This document shows positions 25,636-35,849 of a stretch of 64,000 nt of DNA, piece by piece (position 1 is the stretch's first letter; the number at the start of each line of letters is the position of its first letter). Below the pieces are notes generated by a model. The model was given only the letters and a program-made list of their open reading frames with translations, did no database searches and had not been told where the DNA came from. This stretch comes from Marimonas lutisalis (lineage in GTDB: Bacteria > Pseudomonadota > Alphaproteobacteria > Rhodobacterales > Rhodobacteraceae). Made by a program: the position numbers and the translations under genes. Location: the NCBI RefSeq assembly GCF_005434965.1, contig NZ_SKCI01000001.1, forward strand, positions 642,952-706,951, read 5' to 3'.

Positions 25636-26394
25636 ATGAGCGAGAATATCGTGATCACCCGCGAAGAACGCGTCGTGACGCTGACGATCAGCCGCGTCGA
25701 GAAGAAGAACGCGCTGACGCAGGAGATGTATGGCGCGTTGGCCGATGCGCTGGAGGCCTATGGCGAAAGCGATGAGGACCGGGCGCTGATCATCACCGGG
25801 GCGGGCGACATGTTCACCGCTGGCAATGACCTGACCGATTTCGCCGAGGGCGACCGCGAGGCCGAGGTGCCGCCGGTCTGGCGCTTTCTGAACGCGATCC
25901 GCGATTGCCCCAAGCCGGTGATCGCCGCCGTCAACGGCCCCGGCATCGGGGTGGGGATGACGATGCTTTTGCATTGCGACCTGGTCTATGCGGGGCAAAG
26001 CGCGACGCTGAGCGTGCCCTTCGTCAAGCTGGGGCTGGTGCCCGAGGCGGGTTCGTCGGTATTGCTGCCGGCCGCGGTGGGCATGGCGGTGGCCAATGAC
26101 ATGCTGCTTGCGGGCAGGGTGCTGAGCGCGGAAGAGGCCGAGCGTTTCGGCCTTGTGGCGCGGGTTTTCCCGGATGGCGATCTGATGGACGCGGTGCAGG
26201 GCATCGCGCAGGGCGTGGCTACGTCGGCGCCGGTGGCGATGAAGCTGTCGAAAGGGCTGATCCGGCACGGGCGCGAGGAAGTGGCGGCGCATATGGCGCG
26301 CGAGGCCAGACATTTCGCAGCGCAGTTGCAGGGCCCCGAGTTTGCCGAGAGCGTGGCGGCGATGGCCGCGAAACGCACGCCCGATTACGGCTGA
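25636..26394 (+). CDS. Enoyl-CoA hydratase/isomerase family protein
   Basis: The 252-residue crotonase has KKNALTQEMYGAL, the oxyanion-hole segment AGDMFTAGNDLTDF and PVIAAVNGPGIGVGMTMLLH. It also has LPAAVGMAVANDMLLAGR. The first catalytic acid of true hydratases is not obvious; EAGSSVLLP has Glu at the second position. It could therefore be a hydratase or a delta-isomerase of fatty-acid oxidation. It stands alone between the pntAB terminator and the DUF3422 gene, without partner thiolase or dehydrogenase genes. Confidence 0.88.
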   Translation: MSENIVITREERVVTLTISRVEKKNALTQEMYGALADALEAYGESDEDRALIITGAGDMFTAGNDLTDFAEGDREAEVPPVWRFLNAIRDCPKPVIAAVNGPGIGVGMTMLLHCDLVYAGQSATLSVPFVKLGLVPEAGSSVLLPAAVGMAVANDMLLAGRVLSAEEAERFGLVARVFPDGDLMDAVQGIAQGVATSAPVAMKLSKGLIRHGREEVAAHMAREARHFAAQLQGPEFAESVAAMAAKRTPDYG

Positions 26395-26478
26395 GCCCCG
26401 CGCGGATTTGGCAGGTTGAGGGCCGCCGCTGCAGCGCTATTCTGAGAGCCAGGACAAGGCGCAAGAGGGGCAGGGCCC

Positions 26479-27747
26479 GTGGAAGACCATCCGCTGAGAT
26501 ACGAGCTGGCCAATGAGATGCATGCGCGGCCCTTCCCGTCGCTGGAGGTGCCGTGCACGGCGGTGTTCCTGGCGCTGAAGAAGCCCGGCAATGCGGCGGG
26601 GCGCGACCGGGCCGAGGACATGGCGCATCTGTGCGCGCTGCTGGACCGCCACGGCGCGCCGCATCCGCAGCCCGACGCCACGCATTATTTCGGCAAGATC
26701 GGGCGACACTGGCTGAAGTGGGAAAGCCATACCGAGGTGGTGACTTATACCGCCTTTTCAGCGGGCCTGTCGGTCCGGCCGTTTGATCCGGCGGATTTCG
26801 AGGTGTTCCCGGGCGATTGGCTGAACCAGGCGCCGGGGATGCGGATCACCTCGGCGCTCATTCGGGTGGAGCCCAAAACGGAAGAGGCCGAGATGTCGGC
26901 GCAGATGGCCGACTGGTTCGTGCCGGAAAGCCTGGCGGCAAGCCGGGTGCTGGATGATGCGGCGGTGATGGCGGGCGATTTCCGCATCGATCCGGCGGGG
27001 CATCTGCGGTTTGCCGTGTTCGTCGACAAGGGGGTGGGCCAGCGCCGTGTCGGGCGGATCGTACAGCGGCTGTGCGAGGTCGAGACCTACAAGACGCTGT
27101 CTCTCCTGGGTTTTGCGCGGGCGCGGGCGTTGTCGCCGGAACTGGCGGGCGTAGGCGCACGCCTGTCGTCGCTGGTCGAGGATATGGGCGAGGACGACAA
27201 ACCGGCCGACGAGACGCTGAAGGCGTTGTTGGGCGTCTCAGGTGAACTGGAGCAGATTGCGGCGCAGACCTCGTTCAGGTTCAGCGCGACGGCCGCCTAT
27301 GAGCGGCTGGCGCATGAACGGGTCGAGGTGATGCGCGAGGCACGCTTTGCCGGGCGCCAGACATTCGCCGAGTTCATGCTGCGCCGGTTCGATCCGGCGA
27401 TGCGGACGGTCAAGGCCACCGAAGCGCGGCTGAACGCGATGGTGGCGCGCGCCACGCGGGCCGCCGATCTGTTGCGCACACGTGTCGACGTGGAGCGCAG
27501 CGCGCAGAACCAGGCCCTGCTGGAAAGCATGGACCGACGCGCCGACCTGCAGTTGCGGTTGCAAAGGACGGTTGAAGGGCTGAGTGTGGTGGCGATTTCC
27601 TATTACGCGATCAACCTGGTGACTTACGGTCTTTTTCCGCTGGCCAAGGCAATGGATGTCGACAAGACGATGCTGACGGCGGCGGCGACGCCGGTGGTGG
27701 TGCTGATCGTGTGGTGGGTGGTGCGACGGATCCGCAAGGCGCATTGA
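26479..27747 (+). CDS. DUF3422 family membrane protein
   Basis: The 422-residue protein has the family opening YELANEMHARPFPSLEVPCT and the conserved HWLKWESHTEVVTYT. A predicted coiled helical middle follows. At the C-terminus there are two membrane segments (about residues 360-415, VVAISYYAINLVTYGLFPL and TPVVVLIVWWVV) ending in a basic tail. This is a membrane-anchored cytoplasmic protein of unknown function, widespread in Proteobacteria. Confidence 0.88.
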   Translation: MEDHPLRYELANEMHARPFPSLEVPCTAVFLALKKPGNAAGRDRAEDMAHLCALLDRHGAPHPQPDATHYFGKIGRHWLKWESHTEVVTYTAFSAGLSVRPFDPADFEVFPGDWLNQAPGMRITSALIRVEPKTEEAEMSAQMADWFVPESLAASRVLDDAAVMAGDFRIDPAGHLRFAVFVDKGVGQRRVGRIVQRLCEVETYKTLSLLGFARARALSPELAGVGARLSSLVEDMGEDDKPADETLKALLGVSGELEQIAAQTSFRFSATAAYERLAHERVEVMREARFAGRQTFAEFMLRRFDPAMRTVKATEARLNAMVARATRAADLLRTRVDVERSAQNQALLESMDRRADLQLRLQRTVEGLSVVAISYYAINLVTYGLFPLAKAMDVDKTMLTAAATPVVVLIVWWVVRRIRKAH

Positions 27748-27909
27748 GCCGGGTCGCAGACCCAAGAATATCGTGCCGGCGAGGCGGCTGCGCAGAGCAC
27801 GATGCCGAAAACCTGCATGTTCAACTGTGATATGGCGGTCTGGGCTTTCGTCTGCCTGGCAAGGTGATGCCGGCAGGAGAGGGGTGGTCTGTACGTGCCT
27901 TTGCAACGG

Positions 27910-29517
27910 TCAGCCGGGATTGTCCTCCAACACCATGTCTGCGCCCTTTTCGCCGATCATCAGGGCGGCGGCGTTGAGGTTGCCCGAGACCATCGTGGGC
28001 ATGATCGAGCAGTCGATCACGCGCAGACCCTTGATGCTTTTGACCCGCAGACGTTCATCGACCACCGCGCCATCGTCCACCCCCATGCGGCAGGTTGACG
28101 ACGGGTGATAGACCGTCGAGGCGGTGGCGCGGATATAGACCAGCAATTCGTCGTCCGATTGCACGTCCGGGCCCGGTTCGATCTCTCGCTTGCGGTGTCT
28201 TGTCATGGCGGGGTTGTCCATGATCGACCGAAGCAGGCGCAGCCCGTCGATATTGGTGCGACGGTCGGTTTCGGTGGAAAGGTAGTTGCACCAGATATCC
28301 GGTGGCTCGTGTGGATCGGCAGAGCGGATATGGACGTGACCGGTGCTTTCGGGGCGCAGCTGGTAGAAGGAGGCGGTGAAGCCCGAAAAACCATGCAGCC
28401 GGTCGCCCATTCGGTCGGTGGAGAAGATGATGAACAGGCTTTGAATGTCGGGGGTGAGCAGATCCGGGCGGGTTTTGAAGAAGCTGCCGGCATAGCCTGC
28501 GCTGACAGTCAGCGGACCCCGGCGGCGGAAGAGGAAATCGAGGCCAAGCCCGATGCGGCGAAACAGGTTGTTGTACTGGTCGTTGAGCGTGTTGGCGGAG
28601 CCGCTTTCATGGACCGTGCGGACCTGAAGGTGATCTTGCAGGTTCTCTCCCAGTTGAGGCAACGCATGCAGCGTGGTGATGCCGTGGCGGGACAGGATAT
28701 CGGGGTTGCCGATGCCGGAAAGCTCGAGGAGCTGTGGCGAGTTGATGGACCCGGCAGAAAGCAGCACTTCGCGGGTGGCGCGGGCTGTTTGACGCTGACC
28801 GTGACGTTCATACTCGATGCCCACGGCGCGCTTGCCTTCGAACAGGATGCGAGTGGTCAGCGCGTGGGTAAGAACCGTCAGGTTTGCGCGGCCCCGCGCC
28901 GGTTTGAGATAGGATTTGGCGGCGCTCCAGCGCAGGCCATCGCGGTGGGTGGACTGGTAGTAGCCGGTGCCCTCTTGCGTTGCGCCGTTGAAATCGGGGT
29001 TATCCGGCAATCCGTAGGCACGGCAAGCGTCGATATAGGCATCGCAAAGCGGGTGGGGCGCGGTGGCGTTCGAGACGGGTTGCGGGCCATCCCCGCCACG
29101 CCATTCATCCCCGCCGTTCTCGTTGGCCTCGGAGCGTTTGAAATAGGGAAGAACGCCATCAAAGCCCCAATCGGTCAGGCCGGTCTGGGCCCAGGCGTCG
29201 AAATCCTGTTTCTGGCCGCGCACATAGAGCAGGCCGTTGACCGAGGAGCTTCCGCCCAGGACCTTGCCGCGCGGGTGATAGACCGTGCGGCCGTTCAGCG
29301 CCTCTTCGGGGACGCCATCGTAGCACCAGTTGAGGCGCGGGTTGCGGAAGAGCTTGCCATAGCCCAGCGGGATGTGGATCCAGGGATTGCGGTCTTCGCC
29401 GCCGGCTTCGACCAGCAGGACCTTGTGGCGGCCATTGGCAGTCAGGCGGTTGGCCAGAACGCAACCGGCCGATCCGGCGCCGACGATGATGAAATCGAAA
29501 GCTGCCGCATCGTCCAA
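27910..29517 (-). CDS. GMC-family FAD oxidoreductase (choline dehydrogenase-like)
   Basis: The 535-residue protein begins with an FAD-binding Rossmann motif (FIIVGAGSAGCVLANRL). It has GMC signature 1 (PRGKVLGGSSSVNGLLYVRG), signature 2 (LLSAGSINSPQLLELSGIG) and the catalytic His region STVYHPSSTCRMG. It oxidises alcohols, possibly choline-like or other polar alcohols, passing electrons to a quinone or acceptor. It follows the two permease genes on the same strand, which suggests that its substrate may be linked to the imported solute. Confidence 0.92.
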   Translation of the reverse strand: MDDAAAFDFIIVGAGSAGCVLANRLTANGRHKVLLVEAGGEDRNPWIHIPLGYGKLFRNPRLNWCYDGVPEEALNGRTVYHPRGKVLGGSSSVNGLLYVRGQKQDFDAWAQTGLTDWGFDGVLPYFKRSEANENGGDEWRGGDGPQPVSNATAPHPLCDAYIDACRAYGLPDNPDFNGATQEGTGYYQSTHRDGLRWSAAKSYLKPARGRANLTVLTHALTTRILFEGKRAVGIEYERHGQRQTARATREVLLSAGSINSPQLLELSGIGNPDILSRHGITTLHALPQLGENLQDHLQVRTVHESGSANTLNDQYNNLFRRIGLGLDFLFRRRGPLTVSAGYAGSFFKTRPDLLTPDIQSLFIIFSTDRMGDRLHGFSGFTASFYQLRPESTGHVHIRSADPHEPPDIWCNYLSTETDRRTNIDGLRLLRSIMDNPAMTRHRKREIEPGPDVQSDDELLVYIRATASTVYHPSSTCRMGVDDGAVVDERLRVKSIKGLRVIDCSIMPTMVSGNLNAAALMIGEKGADMVLEDNPG

Positions 29518-29546
29518 TTCGAAGTGCTCCTGGTGCCGGAAAGGCT

Positions 29547-30527
29547 TCAGCGTCCGCGGATCCGCGGATCGAGCGCGTCGCGCAAGCCGTCGCCGAGGTA
29601 GTTCACCGACAACACGGTGAGCGAGATCATCACCCCGGGCAGCATCACGCGTTCGGGGAATTCCTGCATGCGCGGGACCGCGTCGGCCAGCATCTTGCCC
29701 CAGGTCGGGAAGTCAGAGGGGAAGCCCACGCCAAGGAAGGAAAGCGCGCTTTCGGTGATGATGGCGGTAGCCAGGCCCAGCGTGGCCGAGACCATAATCG
29801 GGCTGAGCACGTTGGGCAGCAGGTGGCGGAAGATGATGCCCTTGGACGTGGTGCCCGAGGCGCGCGCGGCCAATACGAATTCACGTTCCTTCAGCGCGAG
29901 GATGTCGCCGCGCACGATGCGCGCGGTCTGCATCCAGGAGGTCACGCCGATGACGCCCACGATGAGGATGAACATCCCCATCTCGGGCCCGAAATTCGCC
30001 CTGAGAGGCTGGCGGAAGAGTGTGACCGCCACCAGCAGCAACGGCAGGATGGGCAGCGACAGCACGAGATCGGTGAAGCGCATCAACGGGCCGTCGAGCC
30101 GTTTGAAGTAGCCGGCCAGAACGCCGATGGTGGTGCCGATCAGCATGGTCAGGATCATCGCGGCCCAGCCCACCGCCATGGAGGCGCGCCCGCCGGCGAT
30201 GATCTGGGCCATGTGATCGCGGCCGAGGTTGTCCGAACCCAGCGGATGCGCCCAGCTGACCTTGGCATCGGAATTCCAGATTGCGGTATAGATCGGGCGG
30301 ATGTCCTTGTTGCGGATATCGAGCTTTTTCGGATCGAGCTGCCAGACCATGTCGCCGAACAGAACGGCCAGCGTGACGAACAGCAGAAACCCACCGCCGA
30401 GTAGCGCGCCCTTGTGATGCTTGAACTGGTCCCAGACCTCGCGCCATTGAGAGCGGGGCGGGCGCGTGATGTCGCGGTCCTGCAGCGCATTGAGCGGGGT
30501 GTTGGGGTTCGGGGCCGGATCAGTCAT
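29547..30527 (-). CDS. Peptide/solute ABC transporter permease (DppC/OppC type)
   Basis: The 326-residue protein has a cytoplasmic N-terminus (WREVWDQFKHHKGALLGG), a typical OppC_N helix and about six membrane segments. The inner-membrane EAA loop contains AARASGTTSKGIIFRHLLPN. The start at MTDPAPNPN overlaps the end of the preceding permease gene by 8 bp; a longer in-frame start lies inside that gene. It forms the channel with the DppB-type partner. Confidence 0.93.
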   Translation of the reverse strand: MTDPAPNPNTPLNALQDRDITRPPRSQWREVWDQFKHHKGALLGGGFLLFVTLAVLFGDMVWQLDPKKLDIRNKDIRPIYTAIWNSDAKVSWAHPLGSDNLGRDHMAQIIAGGRASMAVGWAAMILTMLIGTTIGVLAGYFKRLDGPLMRFTDLVLSLPILPLLLVAVTLFRQPLRANFGPEMGMFILIVGVIGVTSWMQTARIVRGDILALKEREFVLAARASGTTSKGIIFRHLLPNVLSPIMVSATLGLATAIITESALSFLGVGFPSDFPTWGKMLADAVPRMQEFPERVMLPGVMISLTVLSVNYLGDGLRDALDPRIRGR

Positions 30528-31584
30528 AGCGGATCCTCGGATCGAGAACGCCGTAGAGCACATCGGCGATAAGGTTGAAGAGAACGATGAGCACCGCGAA
30601 CATGAAGGTCAGCGTCTGTACCATCGGCAGGTCATTGGCGAAAAGCGCGGTGATCAGCAACTGGCCGATCCCGTTTACCGAGAAGACGACCTCGGTGATG
30701 ATGGCGCCGCCGAAGATGCCGGGGACGCCGAGCGCGATGACCGTGATCACCGGGATCATCGAGTTGCGCAGCACGTGCACGATAACCACCACCGCTTCGC
30801 TCAGGCCCTTGGCGCGGGCCGTGCGCACGTAGTCCTGGTTGAGGTTGTCGAGCATCGCCGCGCGCATGAAACGGCTGATCTGTGCCGTGGTCTGCAGGGC
30901 AAGCACCATAACGGGCATGACCATCTGCTTGAGCTGGAACAAGAAGCTGTCCCAGTCGTTCACGACATGGGTGGTGTCATAGATGAAGGGGAACCATCCC
31001 AGCTGTACCGAGAAGATGACGATTAGCAGCGGGCCGGTGAAGAAGGGCGGGATCGAAAAGCCGATCATGGTGATGAAGGTCCCCGCCTGATCGAAGACCG
31101 AGTATTGACGGTAGGCCGAATAGATGCCGATCGGGATGGCGATGAGTATGCCGACGACGTAGGACATGCCCACCACCCATAGGGTCTGGGGCAGGCGCTG
31201 CACCACGATGTCCATCACCGGAGAGCGCGTCTGCCAGGACAGGACGCGCAGGTCGCAGGGGCCTTCCACGGTTGGGCCGCAGGGCGTGTAGAAATTGGTG
31301 TCGGGCAGCCACCCGAGGAGCGTGCTGCGGTTTGTCAGGTAATCGATCAGGACCTGCGGTTCGATCCAGAAGAGCTGAACCAGCCATTTCAGGAACTGGA
31401 TGTGCAGCGGTTGTCCGAGGCCGAGTGCCTCGCGCATCTTTTCCTTCACCTCGGGGGGAATGGTCAGCGGGACGCTGGCCATCGGATCGCCAGGGGCGAG
31501 TTGCAGCAGAAGGAAGATGATCAGAGCGATGAAAAAAAGCGTCGGGATGGACAGCACCAACCGTCGGATCGTGTAGGTCAGCAT
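30520..31584 (-). CDS. Peptide/solute ABC transporter permease (DppB/OppB type)
   Basis: The 354-residue protein starts MLTYTIRRLVLSIPTLFFIA, the standard OppB-type first helix. It has a large periplasmic loop, five more helices and the EAA loop DYVRTARAKGLSEAVVVIVH. The loop at about residues 75-115 contains cysteines (YTPCGPTVEGPCDLRV) that could form a disulfide. It pairs with the following DppC-type gene. A stable hairpin separates it from the solute-binding gene upstream. Confidence 0.93.
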   Translation of the reverse strand: MLTYTIRRLVLSIPTLFFIALIIFLLLQLAPGDPMASVPLTIPPEVKEKMREALGLGQPLHIQFLKWLVQLFWIEPQVLIDYLTNRSTLLGWLPDTNFYTPCGPTVEGPCDLRVLSWQTRSPVMDIVVQRLPQTLWVVGMSYVVGILIAIPIGIYSAYRQYSVFDQAGTFITMIGFSIPPFFTGPLLIVIFSVQLGWFPFIYDTTHVVNDWDSFLFQLKQMVMPVMVLALQTTAQISRFMRAAMLDNLNQDYVRTARAKGLSEAVVVIVHVLRNSMIPVITVIALGVPGIFGGAIITEVVFSVNGIGQLLITALFANDLPMVQTLTFMFAVLIVLFNLIADVLYGVLDPRIRYD

Positions 31585-31628
31585 GTGGCGGCGCCTTTTT
31601 TGATCGGTCTTATCGTTCTTGGGCGGAA

Positions 31629-31658
31629 GAGGGCGCCCACGGGTGTGCGGGCGCCCTC
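31629..31658 (-). terminator. Intercistronic hairpin between binding-protein and permease genes
   Basis: A perfect 10-bp stem (GAGGGCGCCC / GGGCGCCCTC) with a 10-nt loop lies 15 nt after the binding-protein stop and 44 nt before the permease start. Such hairpins commonly act as partial terminators or 3'-end stabilisers that keep the binding protein in excess over the permeases. Confidence 0.75.
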
Positions 31659-31673
31659 GTAGTCAGGACCTGA

Positions 31674-33377
31674 TTACTTCATCCGGTACCAGTCAGCCGC
31701 GTTCCAAAGCTCGTTGTCCCAGGTGTTCAGGACAAAGCCGCCGAGCGTGTTGCTGACACCGGTCACACGACCACGGTCGACCAGCGGGACGATGACATAG
31801 CTGTCTTTGGTCAGCATGTCGTTCATCTTCTTGGCGAGGGCCGCGCGTTCGTTGATGTCGCCGGTCCGGGCGAGCTGATCGATCAGCTTGTCGTATTCCG
31901 GGTCGCAGAAGCGGTTGATGTTCTGGCCGTTCCACTGGTTCGACGGCTGCGGCTCGTTATCGCAGCGATACATCGACAGGTAAGCCTGCGGATCGGTGCC
32001 GTCGAAGTTGTTGGCGTACATTTCGACATCGGCATAGAACTTCTGGAAGGTGTCGGGCGAGCCCGGGTCACCACCGAAGAACACCGATGCGTTGATGTTG
32101 CGCAGTTCGGTTTCGACACCGATTTCCGCCCACCACTGCTTGATCAGCGCCTGGAAGTCCTGGCGGACGGCGTTGGTCGAGGTCTGGTAGAGGATCGAGA
32201 GCTTCACGCCGTCCTTGTCGCGAACGCCGTCGCCATCGCTGTCGGTCCAGCCGGCCTCATCCAGAAGCGCCTTGGCGCCTTCGATGTCCTGGGTCAGGCA
32301 TTCGGTGTTATCGCTGGCATAGATCGCCGGTGCGGGCACCAGGTTGCAGGTGGCACGGCCGGCGGTGCCATACCCGATTTCCACCAGCAGGTTGCGGTCG
32401 ATCGCCATGGAAAGCGCCTTGCGCACTTTCATGTCCGTGAGGAACGGGTGCGGTGCTTCGCGGGTCGAACGGGTGTTCGCGTCCAGCGCCGGATCGGGGT
32501 TGGTGAGGTTCATTTCCAGACGCTCGACCAGGGTGCCGAAGCCCGAGCGGGCCTGGCCCTTGCCGCCTTCGGCCATCTTGGCAAGGACGTCGGGCGCCAG
32601 CTGCAGGTTCCAGGCGATATCGTATTCGCCGGTTTCCAGCACGGCGCGACCGGCGCCGGTCGCGTCACCGCCGCCTTTCAGCGTCATGGTGGCGAAGGCG
32701 GGTTTCGCCGGGTCACGATAGTTCGGGTTGGCCTCGAACTGGATCACGTCGTTGGGCTTGAATTCCTTGATCACGAAGGGGCCGGTGCCGATCGGATAGA
32801 AGTTCTGATCGGTGCATTCCTGTGCCTTTTCACCCAGGCAGTTCTGGAACTGGGCCTTCTGGATGATCGGGGTCTGACCGCCGACGAAGGGACCGTAGGG
32901 GTTGGGCGTGGCTTCGCCGAAAGTGATCTTGACGGTCAGGTCGTCCACCGCTTCGACCGAGGTGACACCATCGAATTTCGAAAGCTGCGCGCAACCGCCT
33001 TCGGGATGCATGCAGTATTCGGCGGTAAACGCCACGTCAGCCGCCGTAACAGCCGAGCCGTCCGACCATTTGAGGCCCGACTTCAGCTTCCAGGTGATGG
33101 TCTTGAGGTCCTCGGATACGCCGCCATTGTCGAGCGTCGGGATGCCTTCGGCGAGGAAGGGCACCATGTTGCCGTCCTGGTCGTAGCGGGCCAGCGGTTC
33201 AAGTACGACCGAGGCGGCGTCGCCGTCCTTGGTGCCGCCCGACAGGTAGGGGCTGGGGATCGACGGGGCCTGCCAGTAGATCACGCCGACATGGCCGTCA
33301 GAGCCGCGTTCTGCGCTGGCCGCTGGGGCCAAGGCAAAGGCAGCTGCTGCGCCGAGAAGTGTTGTGCGAAGCATCAT
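31674..33377 (-). CDS. ABC transporter solute-binding protein, family 5 (peptide type)
   Basis: The 567-residue protein has a signal peptide, MMLRTTLLGAAAAFALAPAA, after a strong AAGGAGAG; a longer frame upstream is not convincing. The mature protein is SBP_bac_5-like (VVLEPLARYDQDGNMVPFLAEG; TWKLKSGLKWSDGSAVTAAD). It contains a calcium-loop-like DSDGDGVRDKDG. It delivers peptides or similar solutes to the two downstream permeases. The ATPase subunit is divergently transcribed across a 281-bp gap. Confidence 0.94.
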   Translation of the reverse strand: MMLRTTLLGAAAAFALAPAASAERGSDGHVGVIYWQAPSIPSPYLSGGTKDGDAASVVLEPLARYDQDGNMVPFLAEGIPTLDNGGVSEDLKTITWKLKSGLKWSDGSAVTAADVAFTAEYCMHPEGGCAQLSKFDGVTSVEAVDDLTVKITFGEATPNPYGPFVGGQTPIIQKAQFQNCLGEKAQECTDQNFYPIGTGPFVIKEFKPNDVIQFEANPNYRDPAKPAFATMTLKGGGDATGAGRAVLETGEYDIAWNLQLAPDVLAKMAEGGKGQARSGFGTLVERLEMNLTNPDPALDANTRSTREAPHPFLTDMKVRKALSMAIDRNLLVEIGYGTAGRATCNLVPAPAIYASDNTECLTQDIEGAKALLDEAGWTDSDGDGVRDKDGVKLSILYQTSTNAVRQDFQALIKQWWAEIGVETELRNINASVFFGGDPGSPDTFQKFYADVEMYANNFDGTDPQAYLSMYRCDNEPQPSNQWNGQNINRFCDPEYDKLIDQLARTGDINERAALAKKMNDMLTKDSYVIVPLVDRGRVTGVSNTLGGFVLNTWDNELWNAADWYRMK

Positions 33378-33658
33378 GTTTCTCTCCTTGTTGGACAGGG
33401 CGTTTCGCCTCTGTGCTCGTTGCCGCGCGTGGGGCGCGGATGAATTTTGCCGAAAGGGAAACATAGATAAAGGCGGAGCATCACCCCCGCCGCCCTTGCA
33501 CCCTCCCAGGCAACTGAGGGGTATCTCAGACCGAGTGGCGACAAAATGCAAGCCTTGCCTGAGGGGAAAGGTTGCTTTTTTCGGCGTTTGCCCGTCCGTT
33601 TGACAGTGGCGCCGGGCTGAGCTTAGCGTTCAACGTCGGAAATTTGCGGGAGCGAAAC

Positions 33659-35488
33659 ATGCTCGACCAGACCAACCAGCCGATTGCGCGCATCGAAAAC
33701 CTGCGGGTCGAGTTCCAGACCAAGGACGGGCCGGTTGTGGGCGTCGAGGACGTTTCCTTTGAGGTCAATCCGGGCGAAACCGTATGCATCGTTGGGGAAT
33801 CCGGCTCGGGCAAGTCGGTGTCGTCTCTGTCGCTGATGCGGCTTGTGGAGTTCGGTGGCGGCGACATTGCGGGCGGGCGGCTGCTGTTCGACCGGCGCGA
33901 TGGCGATGAGATCGACCTGGGAAAAACCGACCAGAACCTGATGCGAACGATTCGCGGCAACGAGATCGGAATGATCTTCCAGGAGCCGATGACGGCGCTG
34001 AACCCGGTGTTCACCGTAGGCCGCCAGCTGACAGAGGGTCTGCGCCTGCACAAGGGAATGACCAAGAAACAGGCAGAAGCCCGCGCGCTGGAACTGCTCA
34101 AGCAGGTGCGAATTCCCGAAGCCGAGCGGCGCTTGAAGCAATATCCGCACGAACTTTCGGGCGGGATGCGGCAGCGCGTTGTGATCGCCATGGCGCTGGC
34201 CTGCGAGCCGCGGCTTCTGATCGCCGACGAACCGACGACGGCACTGGATGTGACGATCCAGGCCGAGATCCTGGCGCTGATGGATCGGCTGAAGCGCGAG
34301 ACTGGAACGGCGGTGATGTTCATCACCCATGACATGGCCGTGGTGGCGCAGATGGCGGACCGCGTGGTCGTCATGTACCGCGGCAACAAGGTGGAAGAAG
34401 GCCCGGTCGAACAGATATTCGAAAATCCGCAGCACGATTATACCAAGGCGCTGCTATCGGCGGTGCCGCGGCTGGGCGAGATGACGGGCAAGGATCTGCC
34501 CGAACCGATGAAGCTTCTGGGATACGAGGATCATCCGACCGATCCCATTCCCGGCAGCGACGAGGTGCTGCTGGAAGTCAGGAACCTGACCACGCGGTTC
34601 GCGGTGAAAGGCGGGTTTTTCCGCCGCACGGTGGCGAATGTGCACGCGGTCGAGGATGTGTCCTTTACCCTGCGCAAGGGGCGCACGCTGAGCCTGGTGG
34701 GGGAATCGGGCTGCGGCAAATCTACGGTTGGCCGATCGCTTCTGCGTCTGGTCGAGCCGCTGGAGGGCCATGTGACGCTGGATGGCGTGGACATCATGGC
34801 GCTGGATCACAAGGGGCTGCGAAAGGCGCGGCAGGACATGCAGATGGTGTTCCAGGACCCGTTTGCCAGCCTCAATCCGCAGATGCAGCTGATGGACCAG
34901 GTGGCCGAGCCGCTGCGCAATTATCACGCGGCTTCCGGATCGGAATTGCAGGATCGGGTCGCGCATCTTTTCGACCGGGTGGAACTGCCGCGCAGCTTCC
35001 TGCGGCGGTTCCCGCACGAGTTGTCGGGCGGCCAGCGGCAGCGGGTCGCGATTGCCCGGGCGCTGGCACTGAACCCCAAGCTGATCGTTGCGGACGAGGC
35101 CGTTTCAGCCCTGGACGTGAGCGTGCAGGCGCAGGTGTTGAACCTGATGATGGAACTGCAGGCCGAACTGGGCCTCAGCTACCTGTTCATCAGCCACGAC
35201 ATGGCGGTTGTCGAACGGGTCAGCCATGACGTGGGCGTGATGTATCTGGGCCGGATCGTCGAGTTGGGCCCGCGCCGCGCGGTGTTCGAGGATCCGCAGC
35301 ATCCTTACACGAAGGCATTGATGAAGGCGGTGCCGATCGCCGATCCGCACAAGCGGAAATCGGAGAAAGAGCTGAACTTCAAGCCGATCCCGTCACCCAT
35401 CCATCCGGTGGGATACGAACCAGCTCCTTCCGAATACGAGGAGATCAGCCCGGGGCACTTCATCCTGACCACAGATAGCGGGTATTGA
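33659..35488 (+). CDS. Fused two-domain ABC transporter ATPase (DppD-DppF type)
   Basis: The 609-residue protein contains two nucleotide-binding domains. The first has Walker A GESGSGKS, signature LSGGMRQRV and Walker [13 protein letters not shown]. The second, from about residue 305, has Walker A GESGCGKS, signature LSGGQRQRV and [12 protein letters not shown]. Each ends with an oligopeptide-type C-terminal region ([32 protein letters not shown]). It drives the divergently encoded permeases. Start at MLDQTNQP after CGGGAGCG; the frame extends 29 codons upstream without support. Confidence 0.95.
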   Translation: MLDQTNQPIARIENLRVEFQTKDGPVVGVEDVSFEVNPGETVCIVGESGSGKSVSSLSLMRLVEFGGGDIAGGRLLFDRRDGDEIDLGKTDQNLMRTIRGNEIGMIFQEPMTALNPVFTVGRQLTEGLRLHKGMTKKQAEARALELLKQVRIPEAERRLKQYPHELSGGMRQRVVIAMALACEPRLLIADEPTTALDVTIQAEILALMDRLKRETGTAVMFITHDMAVVAQMADRVVVMYRGNKVEEGPVEQIFENPQHDYTKALLSAVPRLGEMTGKDLPEPMKLLGYEDHPTDPIPGSDEVLLEVRNLTTRFAVKGGFFRRTVANVHAVEDVSFTLRKGRTLSLVGESGCGKSTVGRSLLRLVEPLEGHVTLDGVDIMALDHKGLRKARQDMQMVFQDPFASLNPQMQLMDQVAEPLRNYHAASGSELQDRVAHLFDRVELPRSFLRRFPHELSGGQRQRVAIARALALNPKLIVADEAVSALDVSVQAQVLNLMMELQAELGLSYLFISHDMAVVERVSHDVGVMYLGRIVELGPRRAVFEDPQHPYTKALMKAVPIADPHKRKSEKELNFKPIPSPIHPVGYEPAPSEYEEISPGHFILTTDSGY

Positions 35489-35518
35489 GTGCGTTTTCAC
35501 CGACGCGAACGATGACAA

Positions 35519-35546
35519 TTGCTTGCTAACGAAAAACCGGTATTAT
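35519..35546 (+). promoter_or_regulatory. Candidate promoter of the 65-aa secreted protein gene
   Basis: TTGCTT (35519-35524) and TATTAT (35541-35546) are spaced by 16 bp in an AT-rich gap, about 77 nt before the start codon. Confidence 0.5.
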
Positions 35547-35622
35547 TTCAGGGTGACTGTCGAATTGTTCGCGCAAGCAAAGCGTGCGCGGAGTTGTAGA
35601 AACAACAGAAAAGGATGGGACT

Positions 35623-35820
35623 ATGAAAAAGATTGCACTGACTGCGGCGGTTGTGGCGTCGCTTGCTGCGCCGGCCATGGCGGAAACGAAAACCACGACG
35701 GCACCCGATCCGTTCGTGTCCACCCAGATGGCGGGTGGTCTTGCCGGCATGGGCATGGGCGGTGCCCTGGTTGTTACGACCTTCGCCGTCATCACGGCAG
35801 CGGCGGCTTCCGGCACCTAA
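35623..35820 (+). CDS. Small secreted/envelope protein, 65 aa
   Basis: The gene starts after AAAGGATGGGACT. The product begins with a clean signal peptide (MKKIALTAAVVASLAAPAMA). The mature part of about 45 residues has a Thr-rich stretch (ETKTTTAPDPF), then a Gly/Met-rich hydrophobic stretch (GGLAGMGMGGALVVTTFAVI) that could insert in a membrane. It has its own candidate promoter and a strong terminator, so it looks like an independent mono-cistron. I do not recognise a function; short glycine-rich envelope proteins of this type are common in Rhodobacteraceae. Confidence 0.8.
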   Translation: MKKIALTAAVVASLAAPAMAETKTTTAPDPFVSTQMAGGLAGMGMGGALVVTTFAVITAAAASGT

Positions 35821-35849
35821 GGCTGCGCCGCACGGGCAAATGAAGAACG

